A stretch of DNA of 20,000 bases from Chrysomallon squamiferum (taxonomy: Eukaryota; Mollusca; Gastropoda; Neomphalida; Peltospiridae). The stretch is taken from the NCBI GenBank assembly GCA_012295275.1, contig CM022674.1, forward strand, positions 11,879,864 through 11,899,863, in the 5' to 3' direction. The notes below the pieces were generated by a model that worked only from the letters and a program-made list of their open reading frames with translations, was not told where the DNA came from and ran no database searches. The translations under genes were made by a program, and so were the position numbers. Within the stretch, counting starts at the first letter, position 1; each line of letters begins with the position of its first letter. Shown in pieces: positions 11,375 through 18,099 of the stretch.

Positions 11375-12269
11375 GTGTGTGCATGTGTGTTTGTATATGT
11401 GTATATATATATATATATAGTTTTGGTTTAGCATTCAGAACATCAGACTCAAATTTTACTTCATACGAAAACTAAATCACATTTTTCAAACTTAGCATCA
11501 GGCAGGTATAGATAAACAATTATATATTTTATATTTTAATAGGTAGATACAGACAAACACATCAAATAAATACCATCTAGTACGCAATGACATTAATACA
11601 GTATTTTACAGGAAGCGGTCTTTTAAGACGTTCTGTGGATCTATATCAACCCGCTTCAGAGGAAAACAAGAAGAAACGAAAACTGGCAGAGACCAGACAT
11701 CAAAGACTCATGACGTACGTCTAAGGGTAGAAACTGAAGACATTGTGTTTGGACTGGAATCCTTTCCTGTCGCTCGTCCAGTGTCAAACGCGGTAAAGAA
11801 AACAGATGATGCTGAGGATGCTGGGAAAGAGACGACGGCAGAAACAGACAAAGCGAGTGAAAAGAATGCAGGAACAGGTGATGAGAGAAAGGACAGTGCT
11901 GCAGACGACACAAATCTGACAAATCCTACAGAAGACGAATCAAAGAGATCTCGAGCAGACGATACAGATCAGACGGTTTTCACGTCCTCACAACAGTCCG
12001 AGGATTCAGCAGACGACACGAAGCAGACGGAAGGAACAGAGGTGAAGGACGAAGCTGGACTTGTAAATAAGACTCTGTCTGAAAGGAGTGAGAATGCGTT
12101 TAGCAGTTACGAGTTTATGAGAGACTTAAATAACTACATGGCTGAGTTAGAAAGGGAATTCTCACCTGAAGCGAAAACTGACCTCAGTGAACTGAACACG
12201 AAGTCAGATGAAACAGAAACAACTGAACGTCATTTCAACTTTGAGAACCTCGAGATTACAATACTGTAA
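7211..12269 (+). CDS. Ig-domain single-pass membrane receptor, gene 2 (carries a 1-base frameshift)
   Basis: Exons are 7211-7247, 8854-9028, 9925-10066, 10643-11282 and 11612-12269. The ATG at 7211 has a purine at -3 and opens a hydrophobic signal peptide (MKMFWLLRLLC). The Ig domain has Cys42, Trp57 and Cys100; extra Cys residues are 15, 19 and 46. Exon 4 has an RRRRR convertase site (10681-10695), a Ser/Thr/Glu stalk, a helix from about residue 231 (if the frame is restored) and a CCRRK juxtamembrane motif. The last exon starts K-R-S-F and ends with a tail containing YEFM (12108-12119). Exon 3 is 142 bases against 143 in gene 3. Just after Cys100 the frame fails and TAA at 10022 ends translation after 103 codons, yet the family sequence NQTLTKT resumes in another frame. 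Everything after it is open, so this is either a recent pseudogene, a null allele or an assembly error. Confidence 0.83.
7666..7743. repeat. (AT)n(AC)n microsatellite
   Basis: About 10 AT units run directly into about 28 AC units, in intron 1 of gene 2 just before the possible relic exon. Confidence 0.95.
7760..8017 (+). pseudogene. Possible relic or alternative Ig half-exon
   Basis: It is preceded by a good acceptor (ctatttcag, 7751-7759). One frame reads V-S-V-V-T-S-F-S, close to V-E-L-V-T-S-H-S of gene 2. A later frame reads V-I-L-E-C-V-F-P, followed by N-V-S-V-I-R where Ig strand C would fall. The two parts are in different frames with stops between, and there is no clear donor, so it is not usable as it stands. 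Confidence 0.35.
8582..8743. repeat. (TAG)n microsatellite
   Basis: About 160 bases of TAG/GTA units with a few substitutions lie 110 bases upstream of the first Ig exon of gene 2. The minus strand reads as a poly-leucine frame, which is an artefact of the repeat. Confidence 0.95.
8854..10066 (+). other. Gene 2 Ig-like domain, two exons with a frameshift
   Basis: The first half (8854-9028) encodes SCENPC, C-N-L-N-C and R-W-Y-D-N. The second half (9925-10066) encodes E-L-R-I-R and K-R-T-Y-T-C, where the usual Gly of D-x-G-x-Y-x-C is Arg. The exon has a tandem acceptor (AAGGAG, 9922-9927); both choices keep the same frame. The shift lies between 10013 and about 10030. Confidence 0.8.
9029..9924 (+). 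other. Gene 2 intron within the Ig domain
   Basis: The donor is GTTTGG, weaker than in genes 1 and 3, and the acceptor follows a poly(T) tract (about 9893-9916). The intron holds GTT/ATT (9463-9538) and ACT (9654-9748) microsatellites and a second poly(T) near 9860. Around 9115-9150, GTGTCATTGATGTTCGGTGA resembles the strand-C coding part of the preceding exon, which may be a small tandem duplication. Confidence 0.6.
10067..10642 (+). other. Gene 2 intron 3
   Basis: It joins the Ig domain to the stalk exon. The acceptor is ttatcaaag ending at 10642; the next exon begins D-A-D-V-A-S, matching D-R-D-D-T-S in gene 1. The intron is AT-rich with CA and C-rich short runs near 10201-10240. I see no gene in it. 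Confidence 0.6.
10978..11070 (+). other. Gene 2 transmembrane helix and CC juxtamembrane motif
   Basis: YGVLMFFLSLSVVF followed by V-P-V-L-S-L-A-L-P-L-V-L-T makes a helix of about 25 residues with two prolines. It is followed by G-C-C-R-R-K, the counterpart of P-R-C-C-K-H-R in gene 1. Confidence 0.85.
11285..11420. repeat. (TA)n - (ATCT)n - (TA)n microsatellite
   Basis: A TA run starts two bases after the donor GT of gene 2 exon 4 (11283), followed by about 13 ATCT units and another TA run. It fills the first third of the intron before the last exon. Confidence 0.95.
11612..12269 (+). other. Gene 2 terminal cytoplasmic exon
   Basis: It starts after ttttacag (ending 11611) in phase 2. The opening K-R-S-F-K-T-F-C-G-S-I-S and G-K-Q-E-E-T-K match K-K-P-F-I-S-V-L-G-A-I-R and G-K-K-E-E-T-S of gene 1's last exon, which fixes both splice choices. 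The rest is acidic and Thr/Asp-rich, with A-D-D-T repeats and a more ordered C-terminal part containing SSYEFMRDLNNYMAEL. It ends with TAA at 12267. Confidence 0.85.
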
Positions 12270-12282
12270 CACGTGACAAGAC

Positions 12283-12334
<52 letters not shown>

Positions 12335-12501
12335 GCTATTATTATTTTTATTATTATTATTACTATTTTACTATTATTACTCTTACTATTATTATTATTA
12401 TTATTATTATTACTATTATATAGATAACATAAATATAGATGTTTATATACATAGACACATACATATTTAACCATAAAAATACACACAAAACACATACATA
12501 C

Positions 12502-12532
<31 letters not shown>

Positions 12533-12535
12533 CAT
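12283..12535. repeat. (ATT)n and (ACAT)n microsatellites
   Basis: An interrupted ATT array (12283-12419) begins 14 bases after the gene 2 stop codon, so it probably lies in the 3' UTR. A shorter ACAT array follows at about 12495-12535. Confidence 0.9.
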
Positions 12536-13350
12536 TTATACATATATTATACTCACGTATAAATACACAGATTTAAAATAACTGTTTTTACGTTATTTTC
12601 TGAATATTTAACCGTTTGCTCATACTGTTTAGTATTAGAGAAAAATATATTGCAATGTACACATATTCTAAGTCAAATAAATCGTATTATCAACTTTATT
12701 TCGTTTGCTGTGTTTCACAGTTATATTAGAAAGAAATATTTTCAGATATGTTACTAATGAAATAATATATTACAGTGCTGTCTAATTATAAGCTGATATA
12801 TTTCTTTTACAATAAATATCGAGCCTATCTTCTATTTGTTTCCTATCTGACTTTACTATTTAATTTTCAGTTATGTCAAATTGTCAGTGAGATACAAGTG
12901 TGTCTTCACAGTCTATGTAACAGTGCGTTGTCTGTCAGGTGTAATAGCAGGTTTTCCATTAATTTTGTTAGATGTGAGAAATGTTAGACTGGTTGTCTCC
13001 CGTTTGTTACACGTCCCATTTGTTACACATCCAGCTGTTAAGGATTAATTAATTAACCCCTGTCGTACAGTGGGACAGTCACCGGCTGAACTTGGCTAAC
13101 AGATTTACATGGTGATATGTGCTGAATCACTGTAATATATGCCAAACTCTTACATGTATCGTTCGTTTGTCCTATATGTGACGTACAAATGGGAGGATAC
13201 TGCTACACTAGGTTTTCTAACTGTTACGTCAGAGCAGTTTGCTGATAGGTTTTCTTCAGCTCTGATCAAATAGGTTTCTGTAAGAGAAAGCTCTCTATAA
13301 GTTAATTTATAAGCATGTTTTCTGTACGTTACAGTAGGTTTCTGTTTCTT
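12536..13350. other. Spacer between genes 2 and 3
   Basis: No gene is visible. AATAAA at about 12676 could be a poly(A) signal for gene 2. From about 13205 onward there are irregular units starting AGGTTTTCTGT or AGGTTTCTGT, often with GTTAC, which merge into the direct repeat at 13351-13610. Confidence 0.55.
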
Positions 13351-13610
13351 ACGTTACCAGGTTTTTCTGTCAGCTAAGTTTCACTAGGTGTTCTCTTATG
13401 ACATTAGTCAACTTAAGTTACAATAATTTTCTGACAGTTATGTTACAACCACTTTTCTGTAACCCATGGGTTTCCAAGAAAATAAAATAAATTTTCTGCT
13501 GCTATTTTAATAGGTTCTATGTTAGTTTTGTAACAGGTTTGTTTTATATGCCAATAGGTTTTATATCAGCTGTTCGCAAAGGGCTGTTGTATGTCTCCAT
13601 TCACCTGTTT
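13351..13610. repeat. Direct repeat, upstream copy
   Basis: This segment is highly similar to 16241-16490. Shared stretches include gtttttctgtca, ctaagtttca, gtcaacttaagttacaat, aattttctgacagttatg, and ttcgca near the end, with small indels. The copy lies about 170 bases upstream of the gene 3 start. Confidence 0.9.
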
Positions 13611-13688
13611 TATGTGTGTGTGGGTGAATTAAAAGATATATATGTACACATCTATATATACATATTGTGAATGATTTCTCGGAAATGA

Positions 13689-13696
13689 TGACGTCA
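13689..13696. promoter_or_regulatory. Perfect CRE palindrome upstream of gene 3
   Basis: TGACGTCA, the canonical CREB/ATF site, lies 82 bases before the first ATG. A TATATATA stretch near 13653 could act as a TATA box, which would place the CRE close to the start site. Function is inferred from the motif only. Confidence 0.4.
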
Positions 13697-13777
13697 CTAA
13701 GCTGTGTGAGTTCGCGGTTATCTTCCCTGTCTGTAGTTGAAACACAAGCACAGTAGACACACCCAGCTAACTGTCTC

Positions 13778-14581
13778 ATGATGGCCGCACAGTTTCTACT
13801 CATTCTACTTTCTCTTTGTAAGTAAACAGTTAATTATACTTTTATATCCAACAACACTCATACTGATTTATCATAATTATGTGTATTGAAAAATTCTCTC
13901 TCTTTTTAAAAGGTTTTCAGTAAAATATAAATTATTTTAAAACGAAGTCTACAGGAGTAATAATAACAAAAAAATTATTAATTATAATTAAAAATTATTA
14001 TTATATATTATTTATTAATTTATTTTTAATTATATATATATATATATATATTAAGAGTATTTAAAATTGTATATAGAAAGTAAAAGAATCCATAGATAAA
14101 CCCATACTTCCATTACTGTGCTCTCATTAACACAATAAGACAAAATTGTCCTTCTCCGAGTCTTTCCGATAACTGCCGACAGTTCCCTGGCGGAAACGAC
14201 AAACACGATTTTAGAACAAGAGGCAGAATTGATTGTTTACGTTAGCCCCATTGTTATCAAGTTTACTTCCTTTTATAGTAACACAGTGTCAGGAACAGTA
14301 GATATAACAATAAAAGAGCTGATTATAATTAATATAATAAAAGTGATGATGACAAGGAATTTTTCACGAAACAAAAAATTAAAATATGTGGGTGTACATA
14401 GTTTAATGTGATATAGATTTGCATGCAGTTCTGATATATATAGATAAATTAAAACATTTAAATAAAATACATGCATTTTTACACATAAACGTATGTATGT
14501 ATGTATATATATATGTGTGAGTTTATATGTATGTATGTGTGTGTGTATATATATATAGATAGATAGGTATAGGTAGGTAGG

Positions 14582-14627
<46 letters not shown>

Positions 14628-15468
14628 TAGATAGATTTATATAATTTCAGTTACTAGTGTGTACTCGTGCAAATTGGATCTTGTGACGTCACAAACTGCA
14701 GTGCATATAGGTCACTTCGACAGCACGGTTATCACTTGTAAACTTCTTTGTCCTGACGATGACGTCACTGATCTTCGTTGGTATGACAACAGGAATCGTC
14801 CAATGAGCTATGCACCATTAAGGTCTGTTTTTCGATTTGTATTTAGAGCCACTGACTTAACATAACTACTATTACTACTACTATTACTATTACTATTACT
14901 GCTAGTAGTAGTAGTAGTAGTGTAATAGTAACTGTGTTTATAGCAGTATTATTAGTGATTGACACAGTAGTTGTAATTGTAAATAATGATGAAATCTCGT
15001 TTCATGTTTAAAATTTATTTCATATACATTTTATTATTAGATATATTATTCATATTTTTTATTTTAATAATATTTTTCTAAATATTTATTTTAGAGTATT
15101 TGCCACATTTTACAAGGAATCTATTGAGAGCAGACTTTTTCTAAGAGATATGAAAGCAGACGACAATGGAACGTACACCTGTGTGGCAAAAACAAACAAA
15201 CAGACGATTACAAAGTCGGTTGATGTTTTTATTACAAGTAAGTTTTCACATTCTTCTCCTGTCTTCCTGTTTATTTTGTTGCTGATGTTCTTCATTTATT
15301 ATTATATGTTGAAGGAGAAACCCATCATAAAATATAATAAGAAAAGTAAGAAAAAAATATATAAAGTAAAAAAAAATAATAATCAATAAAAATAAATAAA
15401 AAATAAAAGTTACTATTACTATTATTATTATTATTGTTGTTGGTGTTGTTGTTGTTATTATATTGTTA

Positions 15469-15500
<32 letters not shown>

Positions 15501-16277
15501 GTTGTTGTTGTTATTATTATTTATTCCACTTATTATTAGATTATTATTATTTTTTAATTATATTTTGTTAGTAACATATATATATAGATATATAGATATA
15601 CATACATTTCAGATACGGTAAGTCAGTATGTAGGCGAACTGATTCACGACAGAGAACGAAGAGCAAACAGAAATTCGACAAAAATAAGAGTAAAAAATAA
15701 CAAGAAAAACACTGTGGGTAAAAGAACAATGAAGAAACAGAGAAACAAAGAAAGAAAGAACAAAAATAAATATAAAGGGAAAAAATATACACCTAAAAAA
15801 ATGAGACCAGTCCAGAACCCTGATCTTAGCAAAACAACTACGAAACCAGCACCAACCAGATCAACAAGAAAACCTTTCACAAGAAAACGAACAACAACGT
15901 CCGATGTAAAAACAACGTCAGTGACGTCTACCGTGCACCATTCAACACACGATTCTGATGCAGTGAGAAATGATTTAGTTACATCAAGCCACTGGGACAC
16001 TGCATCGTCTGATACACCATCTAAAACTAGCAACGACATCACACCCTCCACTAACGACGTCCGGAAGGTTGATTTAAACATTCAGCATTCAACACATGTT
16101 TCTAGCGCAGTGAGAAATGATTTAGTTACATCAACATATTTACCTGATCTTATATTATGCCACCTGGACACTGAATCATCTGATATACCATCTAAAACAT
16201 CAGTTTTTGTCTCAGATCTTACAACAGTTTTTCTGTCAGTTATTACAACGGTTTTTCTGTCAACTAAGTTTCATTAG
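13778..16277 (+). CDS. Ig-domain protein, gene 3, no transmembrane exon (predicted secreted)
   Basis: Exons are 13778-13817, 14651-14822, 15095-15237 and 15613-16277, together 340 codons with TAG. Two ATGs stand in tandem; the second (13781) has the better context (A at -3, G at +4) and gives a 37-base first coding exon like gene 2. Residues 1-19 are a signal peptide, 20-118 the Ig-like domain (Cys43, Trp57, Cys100, with D-N-G-T-Y-T-C), then a furin-like RERR (15651-15662), a strongly basic stretch, and a Thr/Ser-rich stalk with a duplicated block of about 31 residues. Unlike genes 1 and 2 there is no transmembrane helix or tail; the last 25 or so residues come from a minisatellite-like repeat (TTVFLS units). 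I infer a truncated paralogue whose 3' end was replaced. It could be a functional secreted form or an inactive remnant. Confidence 0.8.
13818..14650 (+). other. Gene 3 intron 1
   Basis: The donor is GTAAGT; the acceptor is ataatttcag, ending 14650. The intron is AT-rich with TA runs near 14031-14052 and a GTAT/GATA microsatellite block (about 14490-14640) that ends at the acceptor. I see no convincing coding sequence. Confidence 0.65.
14490..14640. repeat. (GTAT)n/(GATA)n microsatellite
   Basis: GTAT-type units pass into about 13 GATA units (about 14582-14632), stopping roughly 10 bases before the acceptor of the first Ig exon of gene 3. Confidence 0.9.
14651..15237 (+). other. Gene 3 Ig-like domain, two exons
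   Basis: Exons 14651-14822 (172 bases) and 15095-15237 (143 bases). Landmarks are SCKLDL at the N terminus, C-K-L-L-C, R-W-Y-D-N, E-S-R-L-F-L-R-D and D-N-G-T-Y-T-C. The donor after the first half is GTCTGT and that after the second is GTAAGT. Confidence 0.87.
15238..15612 (+). other. Gene 3 intron 3, with an open frame through its 5' part
   Basis: If this intron is retained, translation continues for about 50 codons to TAA at 15387, adding a hydrophobic stretch (PVFLFILLLMFFIYYYML) and a lysine-rich end. The remainder is ATT/GTT microsatellite (about 15412-15530). The acceptor is acatttcag, ending 15612. Confidence 0.6.
15943..16201 (+). repeat. Duplicated stalk block in gene 3
   Basis: Two copies (about 15943-16030 and 16087-16201) encode HSTHDSDAVRNDLVTSS and HSTHVSSAVRNDLVTST, each followed by a D-T-x-S-S-D-x-P-S-K-T-S end. 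The second copy has an insertion of about eight residues. The spacing keeps the reading frame. Confidence 0.88.
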
Positions 16278-16490
16278 GTTTTCTAGTCAACTTAAGTTAC
16301 AATAATTTTCTGACAGTTATGTTACATCCACTTTTCTGTAATCTATGGGTTTCTCAGAAAGTAAAATAGGTTTTCTTCGCTCTATTTTAATAGGCTTTCT
16401 GTTAATTTTGTAATAGTTTTGTTTTATATGTCAATAGGTTTTATATGAGCTGTTCGCAGATTGCAGCTTTGAGTCTCCATTCAGCTCTTT
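16241..16490. repeat. Direct repeat, downstream copy
   Basis: This is the partner of 13351-13610. It begins inside gene 3's last exon, so it supplies the final codons (TTVFLSTKFH) and the stop codon TAG at 16275. Confidence 0.9.
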
Positions 16491-16538
16491 TGTAAAAATT
16501 TAAATTTAAGCACGCAGCTTGTTTAGAGAGACGCGCAA

Positions 16539-16690
16539 CTGAACCGAACTGAACCGAACTTTATTTACACTCAGGCCGTATCTTACGGCATGCGAGGACA
16601 CATTCATATAAAATGTAATATAATTATAACAATTACAACAAGTATGACAAGATGGTGGATTTACAATAATGTAGATAATTTCTGTTTCCA
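16539..16690 (-). mobile_element. LINE 3' end remnant
   Basis: On the minus strand the sequence ends with a hairpin GCCGTA-AGA-TACGGC (16575-16589), CCTGAGTGTAAATAAAG and short tandem GTTCG-type units. As I recall, this form (a hairpin, then CCTGAGTGTAAATAAA and a short terminal repeat) is typical of a LINE group in invertebrate genomes. No coding part is attached. Confidence 0.5.
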
Positions 16691-16851
16691 CAGGTGTCAA
16701 TCACATCGGAACGTCAACCAATCAAAGCGCGCTATTTCCACACATCCATAATGCTTTATTTCCGGCCGCCATATTGTCTAACAAGCGGTGTTAATCATTG
16801 TTTTGTTCAGTTATTCAGCAAGCGTTAAAACCTTCTTTGTTAGACACAGTG

Positions 16852-16953
16852 GTGAAGCGATGTGCTTGGGAGATATGAAAAACAGCTGAACAGTACAAAA
16901 GTGGACAGCATTCGACATTTATACCGTTTCCGAAACCGAAAACAGAACCAGAA
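16852..16953 (+). pseudogene. THAP zinc-finger exon with in-frame stop
   Basis: The frame reads V-K-R-C-A-W-E-I, then TGA (16876-16878), then K-T-A-E-Q-Y-K-S-G and FIPFPKPKTEPE. THAP domains of the type I remember begin C-x-W-G-x-C and contain F-x-P-F-P-K-P-K-T, so the stop falls exactly where the second zinc-binding Cys should be (TGT or TGC to TGA). No following THAP exon is visible. It is probably a relic of a THAP gene or of a THAP-bearing DNA transposon. Confidence 0.5.
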
Positions 16954-17293
16954 TTTTTTTTTATATTGCAGTTAAATATTAATTTCACAACAACATGAAA
17001 TAAGTTTATGCAGAATATAATCAATTCTGTGTTTTATTATACTGATTAAAATATACATGTACATTTTATGTTCAGTTTATTGTTTATTATTTATTTCTCT
17101 ACATTTTCAGAGAGTATTATAGACTTTTTAATGCAACTTTACAATATGGAAATAACTTTCAGAACGTACTGAAATATTCCAGAAATACATTAAAATCTCA
17201 AAGAGGGGATGCCAGTTTCAAAATGAATAGATATAATTACAATAGGCATACTGCCTATAGTATTAAATAAAAAATCAACATAGTAAGTCTTAC

Positions 17294-17513
17294 TGCTTTT
17301 CTGTGTCCAACTGACACAAAGCAGGCTTTCATTTTGTCACTTCCACCACAACATGGCTCGTTGGTTTTAGATTTATTTTCATCCCTCTTGGATGGCCCCA
17401 CTGTCTTGGAATGCTCGTACAACTCTGCTGTTCTGGGTTTTGTGTTAAACTGTGCAGCCTGAATCTTTGTAAGGTTTGTAAGAGCCCAATAATATGAGCA
17501 GTGGCCACTTAAC
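17294..17513 (-). CDS. Exon-like segment of unknown protein
   Basis: On the minus strand an acceptor (tttccag, 17520-17514) and a strong donor (GTAAGA, from 17293) bracket an open frame of about 73 codons with markedly higher GC than its flanks. It begins LSGHCSYYWALTNLTKIQAAQF and continues with a Lys/Ser-rich part and P-C-C-G-G. The start is reminiscent of the C-x-H-x-x-A end of SWIM zinc fingers, but the His is Tyr here. I do not recognise the protein. It may be an exon of a decayed transposon gene. Confidence 0.35.
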
Positions 17514-17660
17514 CTGGAAATACAGAAAGTTGTTTACAAACATGTACACCTGTTGTTTTCAAATAACAATAATACACACAGTTGATATTTAGCTATATAC
17601 GAATTACATAAATATGAATAATATACATGCCCACACACAGCCATTGAACAGAAAAAGAAA

Positions 17661-17882
17661 AATTGTTTTATTTCATGACACAGTCAACACATTTAATTTA
17701 CGGTTATATTGTATTGGACATATGGTTAATGTCCACACTATACTGAGAGAGAGGAAACCCGCTGTTGCCACTCCATGGGCTACTGTTTTTGATTAGCAGT
17801 ACCATCCCACAGACAGGGTAGTATGTACCAGTCATGGTGCACTGGTTGGAACAAAAATGGTTCGATGGGCCCACAGAGAGCG
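17661..17882 (-). mobile_element. SINE, tRNA-derived mollusc type, 5' truncated
   Basis: Reading the minus strand: TGGGCCCATCGAACC, CCAACCAGTGCACCATGACT, CTGTCTGTGGGATGGT, AGCGGGTTTCCTCTCTC and the tail TAAATTAAATGTGTTGAC. These agree, from memory, with the body and tail of a SINE abundant in mollusc genomes. The tRNA-like head with the pol III boxes is not recognisable. Confidence 0.7.
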
Positions 17883-18099
17883 TAAAAAACAAAAAACTGT
17901 GTGCTGTGTGTTTGTGATGCATGTGACGAAAACTGGTGGTGAGATGAATTCAAACAAAACAGTTGAGCGATCTGTTGTAGATGTTCAGCTGTTACAAATA
18001 GTCTTGACAAAGCAGTTTTAAGACACGTGTCATTTGTTATATTTTGGTTTGCTACTTTTCTTTTTTCTTTGCACTAAAATAAACCCTGCTGCAATATAA

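Noticed and set aside
16815-17024. A minus-strand 69-codon open frame over the THAP region
   Set aside because: The plus strand carries the recognisable THAP motif; this is its shadow.
17614-18010. Short open frames on both strands between 17614 and 18010
   Set aside because: Most of the interval is a SINE copy, which explains the composition and the chance frames.
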